Assembly (NCBI RefSeq): GCF_000237995.1
Contig: NC_016605.1
Coordinates: 1,612,001 to 1,676,000, forward strand
DNA from: Pediococcus claussenii ATCC BAA-344
Lineage (GTDB): Bacteria > Bacillota > Bacilli > Lactobacillales > Lactobacillaceae
DNA: 64,000 bases
Reading direction: 5' to 3'
In this document: positions 1 to 7,095 of the stretch, piece by piece
How positions within the stretch are numbered: position 1 is the first letter of the stretch
Layout: each line of letters opens with the position of its first letter
The notes under the pieces: generated by a model
Told to the model about the DNA's origin: nothing
Database searches by the model: none
Seen by the model: only the letters and a program-made list of their open reading frames with translations
Program-made: the position numbers and the translations under genes

Positions 1-739
1 CGTAAACATCACCTACTTCTTGACCAATAACAACTTGGTACTGTCCCTGAGCACGAGCTACGTCAATAACTCCTTTAATATTACGAACCTTATTATCATC
101 AGGAACATCCTCGTCTTTAAGATAGAATCTTAATCGAGTTATACAATGAATTAAACTATCAACGTTGGCTGAACCACCAACATCTGCAAGAACTTCCCTG
201 GCAATACGGTTATATTTATCCTCGTTGGGATCAACTTCAACTTCTTTAGTTGGCTCCTTACTGTTCAGCTTAATGAGTGCCTTTGCAACTTCTGAACCCG
301 CAACAGCCTCTTTGGTGTCAATTGTTAATTCCGCCAATTTTTCAGCAGTATTAGTGATAACAATCATCACCGTTGCTTGTTTACCAGCATCCCTAATCTG
401 CTTCAAATCCATGGTTCCAATTGTGTCGCCCGCGTTAATCTTTGAATCAGCCTTTACATTGATATCAAATGGTTTCCCGGCTAATTCAACGGTATCGATA
501 CCTAAATGAATTAGAATTTCAACGCCATCATCAGTTCTAAATCCCACCGCATGCTTAGTTTCCGCAACTAAGGTAATCGTGCCACTCACAGGTGATACAA
601 TCTTACCTTCTGTCGGTTCAATACCAATTCCGTCTCCCATCATTTTCTGTGAAAAAACTGGATCTTGAACTTGATCAATCGGCATTACACTACCAGAAAC
701 CGGTGCAATGATTTCTAAAACATGGTTTTCATTTGCCAT
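1..739 (-). CDS. PTS glucoside/trehalose-type EIIABC, 5' part only
   Basis: This is the start of a sugar-specific PTS transporter that phosphorylates its sugar while importing it; the gene runs off the left edge. The ATG at 739 follows a strong AGGAGG site. The visible 246 residues hold an N-terminal EIIA domain (ETKHA and the phospho-accepting His in LIHLGIDTVE, about residue 78) and then the start of an EIIB domain with the Cys motif SLIHCITRLRF. The order A-B-(C) matches the divergent gene at 1328, to which it is clearly related over its whole length. The EIIC domain is outside the window. A cre-like site lies about 70 bases upstream. The sugar is probably trehalose or another glucoside, but the missing EIIC domain means specificity cannot be judged. 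Confidence 0.9.
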   Translation of the reverse strand, partial: MANENHVLEIIAPVSGSVMPIDQVQDPVFSQKMMGDGIGIEPTEGKIVSPVSGTITLVAETKHAVGFRTDDGVEILIHLGIDTVELAGKPFDINVKADSKINAGDTIGTMDLKQIRDAGKQATVMIVITNTAEKLAELTIDTKEAVAGSEVAKALIKLNSKEPTKEVEVDPNEDKYNRIAREVLADVGGSANVDSLIHCITRLRFYLKDEDVPDDNKVRNIKGVIDVARAQGQYQVVIGQEVGDVY

Positions 740-804
740 GTGACTCTCCTCCTAAAGTGCTAAAAAAAGTTTACTTAACATTTACTAACTCTGTTGAACT
801 AAAT

Positions 805-816
805 ATAGCGCTTTCA
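805..816 (-). promoter_or_regulatory. cre site (CcpA) before the left PTS gene
   Basis: On the minus strand this reads TGAAAGCGCTAT, a good match to the CcpA catabolite-response consensus. It lies 66 bases upstream of the ATG at 739, a usual place for repression by CcpA in Firmicutes. Confidence 0.6.
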
Positions 817-1193
817 TTAAATAAAGTAAACCATTTTATACACTGAATTTAAATATTCTAACTTTTCTCCTGTAACAAGTTAGTTTAAACATTCCATAGC
901 GCCTGTTATATCAACGTTTTTTAGCAATAATTGTTTAATATAATTCATCTATAACTTGTAACATCAACTTGTATTATTTACATATACAAATTTTTTTCAT
1001 CGCCATTTTTAGCGCAAAACTTAAACACTACCGCAAGTTTATTTAATTAAAGAATGTCGTCTGATGTTCACGTCCTCATAAAAAAAACTTTACCGTTTCT
1101 AATTTTTAACATGCTTATTCATTTTTCTTGTTCTAACTCATTATCTCTATTTCCTTGATACTAAAAGAATTACAACTTTCCATTAATCAATTA

Positions 1194-1228
1194 TTGACAT
1201 CTTGTATAGACAAGTTTAGTATACAAAG
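1194..1228 (+). promoter_or_regulatory. Promoter of the PTS gene with TreR-like operator
   Basis: TTGACA (1194-1199) and TAGTAT (1217-1222) are separated by exactly 17 bases, a strong vegetative promoter. CTTGTATAGACAAG (1201-1214) fills the spacer and a second half site, GTATACAAAG, covers the -10. Similar CTTGTATA sequence stands before treR. A repressor bound here would block RNA polymerase, so induction by trehalose-6-phosphate through TreR is the likely control. Confidence 0.7.
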
Positions 1229-1294
1229 TGTGATAGCGGTCACATTTGAAATGTGTGCCTCTTGAACTGAAATAGAAATTATTTTTTTGTTTTT

Positions 1295-1306
1295 TGTAAG
1301 CGCTTA
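1295..1306 (+). promoter_or_regulatory. cre-like site
   Basis: TGTAAGCGCTTA lies just upstream of the AAGGAGG ribosome binding site (1313-1319) of the PTS gene and matches the core of the CcpA consensus. Binding here, downstream of the promoter, would act as a roadblock. Confidence 0.6.
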
Positions 1307-1327
1307 TTTAATAAGGAGGTTGTTAAT

Positions 1328-3331
1328 ATGGCAGAATTAAATATTCTTTCTCCTGTCAGTGGTAGTGTTTTACCATTGGATCAGGTTAAAGATGATGTTT
1401 TTGCTCAAAAATTAATGGGCGATGGATTCGGAGTTGAGCCAACCAATGGTAAAATAGTTGCACCTGTTTCCGGAAAAGTTACTTTAATTGCAGAAACAAA
1501 ACACGCAATTGGATTCAAAACAGATGACGGTGCCGAAGTATTAATGCATATGGGGATTGATACAGTCGAACTTAAGGGTGCTCCTTTCACAATCTCTGTA
1601 ACAACAAACGACACTGTTTCCGCAGGGCAAACAATTGCAACCATGGATCTGAATGCCATTAAATCCGCTGGAAAAGAAGCAACCGTTATGCTGGTAATTA
1701 CCAACTCAAACGATGTTTTGTCTTCCATCAATGTTCACACGGGAAAAATTACTGCTGGAGAACAAGCCGCAACAGCTGAAGTCAAATCCACGGAATCAGC
1801 TGTAAGTGGAGCTTCGAAAGTTGACATTTCAAAGGACAGCAAATACGACAAACTTGCACGTGAAATCATTAAAAATGTCGGTGGCAAGGACAACACAAAT
1901 AGTTTAATTCATTGTATTACGCGTCTCCGTTTTTATTTAAAGGATGAAAAAACTGCTAATGACGACGCCATCAAAAATCTTGATGGTGTTATCGATGTAC
2001 GACATGCCCAAGGACAATATCAAGTTGTTATAGGACCTGAAGTAACTGACGTATATGATGCTGCAATTAAACAATTAGGTAGCCAGTTTGCTGACGATGA
2101 TGCTACCGCACAAGCAGTTGCTGAAACTAAAGCAGCTGCAGGTCCAGATAACCGTTCTTTATGGGAAAAAACCAAAGACGGATTTAGCGCATTAATCGGT
2201 GTTATTACCGGTTCAATGATGCCTGTTGTTGGACTTTTAGCTGCCAGTGGTATTTTAAAGGGATTACTTCAAATGGCTGTTGATTTTCATTGGACTGAAG
2301 TAACTTCGCAAACTTATATTTTAATTTCTGCAATGGGTGACTCGGCGTTTTACTTCTTACCAGTTGTTGTTGGATTTACGGCCGCTCAACGTTTGAAGGC
2401 CGACCCAGTAATTATGGGAATTATTGGTGGTGTGCTAGTTTACCCATCTTTAATCGGAATTGCTACTGGCAAAGTAGTTACTGGTCATCTGTTAGGTATG
2501 GTTCTTAACACAAACCTATTTGGTATTCCGATTCACATGGTTAACTATACGTACAGTATCTTCCCAATCATTGCTGGAGCATGGATGGCTCATTACATCG
2601 AGCGTTGGTTAAAGAGTTGGATTCCAAAGATTCTTCAAATGATTTTTGTACCTCTATTCGAAGTAATGATCGTATCAGCTGTTATTTTAGTAGTTATTGG
2701 ACCAATTATCACTCTTATCAGTACCGGAATTTCATGGTTACTTAATGCCATCTTAACTGCTAACTATCCAATTGCCGGTCTTATCATCGGTGGCTTCTAT
2801 CAATGCTTGGTTATTTTCGGTTTACACTGGGCAATTGTGCCACTTATTGCCAATGATATTGCTTCAAAGGGTTACAGTTACTTAAATGCCATTGTTTCAA
2901 TGACAATGGTTGCTCAAGGTGCTGCCGTTACCGCAATCTTCTTTAAGAGTAAACTAAACAACATTAAAGGTTTAGCAGGTGCTGCCGCAATCTCAGCCTT
3001 CTGTGGTATCACAGAACCTTCAATTTATGGTATTAATCTTCGATACGGACGATCATTCATCATGGCAAGTATCGGTGCCGCTGCTGGTGGCCTAGTTACA
3101 GGATTACTTCACGTAAATATGTATGGATTCACTGGCGCTTTAATCGGATTCCCATCATTCTTTACACCTGCAAAATTTGGGGGTGGAATGGGAAATGAAA
3201 TTAATTTCTGGATTGCTTCCATCGTAACAATTGTTGTAGCCTTTGTTTTAACTTGGATGTTTGGATTCAAGGATTCAGACGTCGAAGCAGCAAAGAACGT
3301 TACGAAGAGAAAAACCCTTGGCAAGGACTAA
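1328..3331 (+). CDS. treP: PTS trehalose-type transporter EIIABC
   Basis: Membrane sugar permease of the phosphotransferase system; takes up a disaccharide, probably trehalose, as the 6-phosphate. EIIA is N-terminal (residues 1-150; His59 in ETKHA and phospho-His74 in LMHMGIDTVE), then a linker, EIIB (about 170-250; phospho-Cys196 in SLIHCITRLRF), then EIIC (about 270-655) with some ten hydrophobic segments. Many family members have B-C-A order; here A is first, as in the divergent paralogue at 1-739. The ATG follows AAGGAGG. It is followed by a terminator and then treR and treC, whose product would cleave trehalose-6-phosphate. The substrate is inferred from these neighbours and from the TreR-like operator. 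Confidence 0.9.
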   Translation: MAELNILSPVSGSVLPLDQVKDDVFAQKLMGDGFGVEPTNGKIVAPVSGKVTLIAETKHAIGFKTDDGAEVLMHMGIDTVELKGAPFTISVTTNDTVSAGQTIATMDLNAIKSAGKEATVMLVITNSNDVLSSINVHTGKITAGEQAATAEVKSTESAVSGASKVDISKDSKYDKLAREIIKNVGGKDNTNSLIHCITRLRFYLKDEKTANDDAIKNLDGVIDVRHAQGQYQVVIGPEVTDVYDAAIKQLGSQFADDDATAQAVAETKAAAGPDNRSLWEKTKDGFSALIGVITGSMMPVVGLLAASGILKGLLQMAVDFHWTEVTSQTYILISAMGDSAFYFLPVVVGFTAAQRLKADPVIMGIIGGVLVYPSLIGIATGKVVTGHLLGMVLNTNLFGIPIHMVNYTYSIFPIIAGAWMAHYIERWLKSWIPKILQMIFVPLFEVMIVSAVILVVIGPIITLISTGISWLLNAILTANYPIAGLIIGGFYQCLVIFGLHWAIVPLIANDIASKGYSYLNAIVSMTMVAQGAAVTAIFFKSKLNNIKGLAGAAAISAFCGITEPSIYGINLRYGRSFIMASIGAAAGGLVTGLLHVNMYGFTGALIGFPSFFTPAKFGGGMGNEINFWIASIVTIVVAFVLTWMFGFKDSDVEAAKNVTKRKTLGKD

Positions 3332-3370
3332 TCAAATGTGCAACAATTAGTTTCTGACATTAGTGCAGTT

Positions 3371-3405
3371 GGGTGCTTTGACAATTTTAGTCAGAGCACC
3401 CTTTT
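3371..3405 (+). terminator. Rho-independent terminator after treP
   Basis: A 12-bp stem (GGGTGCTTTGAC pairing with GTCAGAGCACCC, one G-U pair) with a short AT loop is followed by a T-rich run. It separates treP from the treR-treC unit. Confidence 0.85.
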
Positions 3406-3527
3406 ATTTACAAAAAAATGTTTCGTAAAATAAAACCATTTATATACTACGTATTATTGATCCTGCAAATTAGATTATATTAGATGAAATTAAGTAGACA
3501 ATGCGAGTCTTTCAAAAAATCATTAAC

Positions 3528-3570
3528 TTGTATATACTAATTTCAGTATGCTAAAATGAAAGCGTTTCAA
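3528..3570 (+). promoter_or_regulatory. treR promoter with TreR-like operator and cre
   Basis: TTGTAT (3528-3533) and TAAAAT (3552-3557), 18 bases apart, form a plausible promoter. CTTGTATATACTAA over the -35 resembles the operator before treP. TGAAAGCGTTTCAA (3557-3570) is a near-perfect palindromic cre. The treR-treC operon is thus probably repressed by both TreR and CcpA. Confidence 0.7.
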
Positions 3571-3584
3571 AAGAGGTGATTGTA

Positions 3585-4316
3585 ATGAAAAGTAAATACG
3601 ATTTAATTCAGCAGGATATTGCCAACAAAATTATGCACCACATTTATCCTGCTAATTCTTTTCTTCCAAGTGAAAGCCAGCTTTGTGATTTATACGGTGT
3701 TTCAAGGGAAACAATTAGAAAAGCATTAGCCCTACTACTGGAACAAGGTTATATCCAGAAAATACAAGGTAAAGGTTCCATTGTTTTAGATTTTTCTCGT
3801 TTTACTTTTCCTGTATCCGGAATCGCTTCGTTTAAAGAATTAAATCAGTCTGAACATATGAATTCTAGAACTAAGTTAATTAAGTTAGAGGATATGAATG
3901 TCCCAACTGAGGTATTTCAACTTGATAAAGATAATCTCTTTCCAGCAACCTACGTCGAACGGCTACGCATTGTAGACTCTGAACCAATTGTACTTGATCG
4001 TGACTATCTTTTAAAAAGCGTTGTTACAACTCTTCCAAAAGTAGCCGCAGAAGATTCACTTTACGAGTACCTTGAAGGAAAATTGGGCCTTGATATTGGT
4101 TACGCCACTAAAATGATTACAGTTGAACCACCAACGCCCCATCAACAAGAATTATTGCACGTTCCAGATAATAAGGATGTTGTCATCGTACGAAGTCAGA
4201 CCTATCTTTCTGACACTACTCTTTTCCAATTTACCGAATCAATTCACCGGGCCGATAAATTTAGTTTTTCTGATTTTGCACGACGAAAAAAAGTGAAGGG
4301 AAGTAACAGAAAATGA
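3585..4316 (+). CDS. treR: Trehalose operon repressor, GntR family
   Basis: Cytoplasmic DNA-binding repressor that senses trehalose-6-phosphate in known members. Residues 1-70 form the GntR winged helix (SESQLCDLYGVSRETIRKAL is the recognition region), and residues 90-240 form a UTRA ligand domain. I start at ATG 3585 because AGAGGTGAT stands at the right distance; a GTG at 3576 overlaps that site. The length of 243 residues fits the family. The 3' end overlaps the treC start by 4 bases (ATGA), so the two genes are translationally coupled. CTTGTATA-type sites before treR and treP are its likely operators. Confidence 0.9.
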   Translation: MKSKYDLIQQDIANKIMHHIYPANSFLPSESQLCDLYGVSRETIRKALALLLEQGYIQKIQGKGSIVLDFSRFTFPVSGIASFKELNQSEHMNSRTKLIKLEDMNVPTEVFQLDKDNLFPATYVERLRIVDSEPIVLDRDYLLKSVVTTLPKVAAEDSLYEYLEGKLGLDIGYATKMITVEPPTPHQQELLHVPDNKDVVIVRSQTYLSDTTLFQFTESIHRADKFSFSDFARRKKVKGSNRK

Positions 4317-5959
4317 GTTTCAAAGACAAAGTAATTTATCAAATTTATCCAAAATCATTTTATGATAGTAATAACGACGGAATTGGGGATCTACGGGGAA
4401 TTATTGATAAGATCCCCTATATTGCAAAGTTAAACATTGATATGATTTGGTTTAACCCGTTCTTCATTTCGCCACAATACGATAACGGTTATGACATTGC
4501 AGATTACTACAAGATTGACCCTCGCTTCGGAACAATGGCTGATTTCGAAGAACTTGTTGCCAAATTAAAAGAACACAAAATCGGTATAATGCTTGATATG
4601 GTTTTGAATCACACCTCGACGGAACACGAGTGGTTTAAAAAAGCCCTCGCTGGCGATAAACATTATCAAGATTACTACTATATTCGTGAGCCAAAACCGG
4701 ATGGCAGTTTACCAACCAATTGGGAGTCTAAATTCGGTGGAAATGCATGGGAACCATTTGGAAATACCGGTAAGTACTACTTACATTTATACGAAAAAAG
4801 ACAAGCTGATCTTGATTGGCATAATCCTGAAGTTCGCCAAGAATTATTTAAAGTTATCAACTTTTGGCGTGATAAGGGAGTAAATGGCTTCCGCTTTGAC
4901 GTTATTAACGTAACTGGAAAAGATGAAAAATTAGTTGATGCACCGGCTGGAACAGAATCAAAATACCTGTATACAGATACTCCAATTGTTCAAAAGTACC
5001 TGCAAGAAATGAACAGGGCTTCATTTGGTAAAGACTCGACATCTATTACGGTGGGTGAAATGTCCTCAACTACCATCCCAAATAGTATTCAGTACACCTT
5101 GGAATCAAATCACGAACTTTCAATGGTTTTCACCTTCCACCACTTAAAAGTCGATTACGATCATGGCGAAAAATGGTCTAAAGTTCCCTTTGATTTCAAG
5201 GCTCTCAAACAAACTTTGAACGAATGGCAAGTTGGAATGGACGAAGGTAATGGTTGGAACGCCTTATTCTGGAATAACCATGATCAACCACGTGCTATTA
5301 ACCGATTTGGTGATCCAGTTCACTATCGCAACAAATCAGCTGAAATGTTGGCTACAACCATGCACCTACTCCGAGGGACACCATATATCTACCAGGGTGA
5401 AGAGATCGGAATGAGCGATCCAGATTATCAAAGTATGGATGATTATGTTGATATTGAGGCACTTAATGCCTACAAGATGTTGCTGGAAAAGGGCAAATCC
5501 GCTGAAGAGGCTTTTGAAATCATTAAATCAAAAGCACGTGACAATAGTAGAACACCGATGCAGTGGGACAACTCCGTAAATGCTGGATTTTCGCAACACA
5601 CCCCATGGTTGAAACCAACTAATCAGGATGAAGTAAACGTTGAAAATGAATTAGCTAACGGAGAAATTTTTGACTACTATCAAAAATTAATTAGTTTACG
5701 TAAGGGTTACCCAATTATCTCTGAAGGAAGTTACGAACCATTCTTAATGGATCACCCATCAGTTTTTGGCTACCTACGCCGATACAATGGACAAACTTTA
5801 ATAGTTTTAAATAACTTCTATGGTAAGAGTACGACTGTAGCCATTCCAAAAGAACTACAGCAGAAGGCTCAAATACTAATTAATAACTATCCAGAGGACT
5901 TAGTTTTAAGTGACAATGTAGAACTGCAGCCTTATCAATCAGTTGCATTCTTGCTCTAA
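4313..5959 (+). CDS. treC: Alpha,alpha-phosphotrehalase (GH13)
   Basis: Cytoplasmic hydrolase that splits trehalose-6-phosphate into glucose and glucose-6-phosphate. The 548 residues form a full GH13 (alpha/beta)8 enzyme: DMVLNH near residue 95-100, nucleophile Asp196 in GFRFDVIN, acid/base Glu249 in VGEMSS, and the third acid Asp324 in NNHDQPR. The VGEMSS and NNHDQPR variants and YQGEEIGM are typical of TreC and oligo-1,6-glucosidases. Coupling to treR and the nearby PTS gene favour phosphotrehalase over isomaltase. No signal peptide. A hairpin with a T run follows. Confidence 0.9.
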   Translation: MSFKDKVIYQIYPKSFYDSNNDGIGDLRGIIDKIPYIAKLNIDMIWFNPFFISPQYDNGYDIADYYKIDPRFGTMADFEELVAKLKEHKIGIMLDMVLNHTSTEHEWFKKALAGDKHYQDYYYIREPKPDGSLPTNWESKFGGNAWEPFGNTGKYYLHLYEKRQADLDWHNPEVRQELFKVINFWRDKGVNGFRFDVINVTGKDEKLVDAPAGTESKYLYTDTPIVQKYLQEMNRASFGKDSTSITVGEMSSTTIPNSIQYTLESNHELSMVFTFHHLKVDYDHGEKWSKVPFDFKALKQTLNEWQVGMDEGNGWNALFWNNHDQPRAINRFGDPVHYRNKSAEMLATTMHLLRGTPYIYQGEEIGMSDPDYQSMDDYVDIEALNAYKMLLEKGKSAEEAFEIIKSKARDNSRTPMQWDNSVNAGFSQHTPWLKPTNQDEVNVENELANGEIFDYYQKLISLRKGYPIISEGSYEPFLMDHPSVFGYLRRYNGQTLIVLNNFYGKSTTVAIPKELQQKAQILINNYPEDLVLSDNVELQPYQSVAFLL

Positions 5960-5996
5960 TTATTTAGATATCAAAAAATTCAGCTGTACAATATTT

Positions 5997-6032
5997 AGTG
6001 TTGGTGAACGAAGTTCATCGGCACTTTTTTTG
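5997..6032 (+). terminator. Terminator after treC
   Basis: AGTGTTGGTGAAC pairs with GTTCATCGGCACT through some G-U pairs around a GAA loop, followed by seven T. It closes the trehalose operon. Confidence 0.75.
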
Positions 6033-6145
6033 TTGTACTTAAAGTGTAAATTCAAGAGATAGCGTAAAATAATCGTTGCTTGTAACGATTAAGTACAAAA
6101 ACATTCATAAATATCAAATTATGTTTAAAAAGAAAAAGCTCTCGT

Positions 6146-6181
6146 AATGTGTCTAACGGCATAAATACCGCTAGACACATT
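6146..6181 (-). repeat. Strong hairpin downstream of the small peptide gene
   Basis: AATGTGTCTA-x-CGG pairs with CCG-x-TAGACACATT, a 13-bp stem with one mismatch and an 8-base loop. A second short inverted repeat, CATTCC...GGAATG (6178-6200), adjoins it. Read on the minus strand the stem lies about 75 bases after the peptide stop and is followed by GAGAGCTTTTTC, so it may end that transcript. It could instead be a protein-binding site. The rest of 6033-6254 shows no gene. Confidence 0.5.
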
Positions 6182-6254
6182 CCAAGGGCCGAAGGAATGT
6201 ACTAGACATATGTAAGACAAACTGTAGGTAGTATTTCTTTTATCGTCTTAGAGA

Positions 6255-6347
6255 CTAATGGCAACCCAAAGTGATTACGTCATAATCAACAGGCAAATAC
6301 TTTGTTTCATCGGCATCTGGTAATGCATTTAATTGATTTAATGTCAT
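6255..6347 (-). CDS. Small peptide, candidate RiPP precursor (30 aa)
   Basis: A 30-codon gene with ATG at 6347 and TAG at 6255-6257. It has a very good ribosome binding site (AAAGGAGACGAG, 9 bases before ATG). The peptide starts MTLNQLNALPDADETKY and ends YDVITLGCH. It is acidic in the first two thirds, has one Cys (residue 29) next to the end and Thr at 2, 15 and 26. It is divergent from a gene for a LanKC-type lyase domain and an exporter, which is the layout expected for a modified-peptide cluster. No homologue is known to me. Assignment as a precursor is inference from the ribosome binding site, size and context. Confidence 0.6.
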   Translation of the reverse strand: MTLNQLNALPDADETKYLPVDYDVITLGCH

Positions 6348-6398
6348 TTTTCTCGTCTCCTTTAAATTGAATTAAAGAACAGTTAGTTAAATTAACAT

Positions 6399-6427
6399 TT
6401 GATTAACTTATCTATGAATATTATAAT
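6399..6427 (+). promoter_or_regulatory. Promoter of the lyase-exporter pair
   Basis: TTGATT (6399-6404) and TATAAT (6422-6427) with a 17-base spacer lie 48 bases before the ATG at 6475. The divergent peptide gene starts only 52 bases away on the other side, so the two transcription units share this short region. Confidence 0.65.
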
Positions 6428-6474
6428 AATCCCAATTCAAAAATTAATTAATGATTTTTTGTGGAGATGTAAGA

Positions 6475-7095
6475 ATGTACATATTACCGGCTAAATATAA
6501 TTATGTTAAAAAAGAAAATGAAAATATTTTTACTTATTATTTTCTAATAAATTACGAGATACCCAGGGAGGGATGGAAAATACACATTTCATCTAGCCTT
6601 GGTGATGCTCAAAACATTATCACAATAATAGCCAATTATTGTTATGCTAATAATATTTCTTTTAAGCATGTACGTGATGAAGCCTTATATTTAGAAAATA
6701 TTTCTTCAGAAGCAAATTCAGCGGAATCCGGGAAACTAATCACTATCTACCCTCAAAATGAACAACATGCACTCAAAATTATGAGTGATTGTACTAAATT
6801 ACTGTCTACTATGGCTGGCCCCAATATTTTAAGTGACTATCAATTTAAGAATAGTAAAAATGTTTTTTTTAGGTATGGTCTAAATTATGCATCAAAAAAT
6901 AGAAATCCAGATACATTTAACCTAATTTCTCCGAAAGGTGAAAAACAACCAGATTCAGTACAACCATTTCCGAAACTTCCAAAGTGGATCCAACTGCCTC
7001 AAAATTGGGTATTAAATGTTAGTGATAACGACAATATACTTAAGTATCACCCGTTTGCGATTTTAAAGCGAAATAATGGTGGTAAGGGGCGATGA
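6475..7095 (+). CDS. Free-standing LanKC-type phospho-Ser/Thr lyase domain
   Basis: The 206 residues match the N-terminal lyase domain of class III lanthipeptide synthetases (LanKC), as judged from remembered family motifs: GWKIHIS (33-39) with the K-x-H pair (Lys35, His37) used by OspF-type phosphothreonine lyases, FKHVRD (63-68), SGKLITIYP (85-93), GPNILSD (115-121) and FFRYG (131-135). In LanKC this domain removes phosphate from phospho-Ser/Thr to give dehydroamino acids. No kinase or cyclase follows: the protein ends FAILKRNNGGKGR, which looks like the very start of the LanKC kinase glycine loop. ATG 6475 is chosen for its GGAG site; it overlaps the exporter gene by 4 bases. AT-rich, with many ATA codons, suggesting transfer. 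Confidence 0.75.
   Translation: MYILPAKYNYVKKENENIFTYYFLINYEIPREGWKIHISSSLGDAQNIITIIANYCYANNISFKHVRDEALYLENISSEANSAESGKLITIYPQNEQHALKIMSDCTKLLSTMAGPNILSDYQFKNSKNVFFRYGLNYASKNRNPDTFNLISPKGEKQPDSVQPFPKLPKWIQLPQNWVLNVSDNDNILKYHPFAILKRNNGGKGR

Larger units (their letters stand above)
740..1327. promoter_or_regulatory. Divergent control region between two PTS genes
   Basis: This 588-base AT-rich gap separates two divergent EIIABC genes. It holds cre-like sites near both ends and several CTTGTAT...ATACAA-type half sites (around 951-990 and 1201-1228) resembling the operators of GntR-family TreR proteins. I see no coding sequence in it. Confidence 0.6.

Noticed and set aside
165-509. A 114-codon plus-strand reading frame at the left edge
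   Set aside because: It is the reverse shadow of the EIIA/EIIB coding sequence, which has clear catalytic motifs on the minus strand.
4686-4883. Short frames inside treC and other large genes
   Set aside because: They overlap well-supported genes in other frames and lack ribosome binding sites.
6475-7095. Reading the lyase-like protein as a type III effector (OspF/SpvC) or HopA1-like lyase
   Set aside because: GWKIHIS, FKHVRD, SGKLITIYP, GPNILSD and FFRYG together match the LanKC N-terminal domain better than those families, though the fold is shared with OspF.
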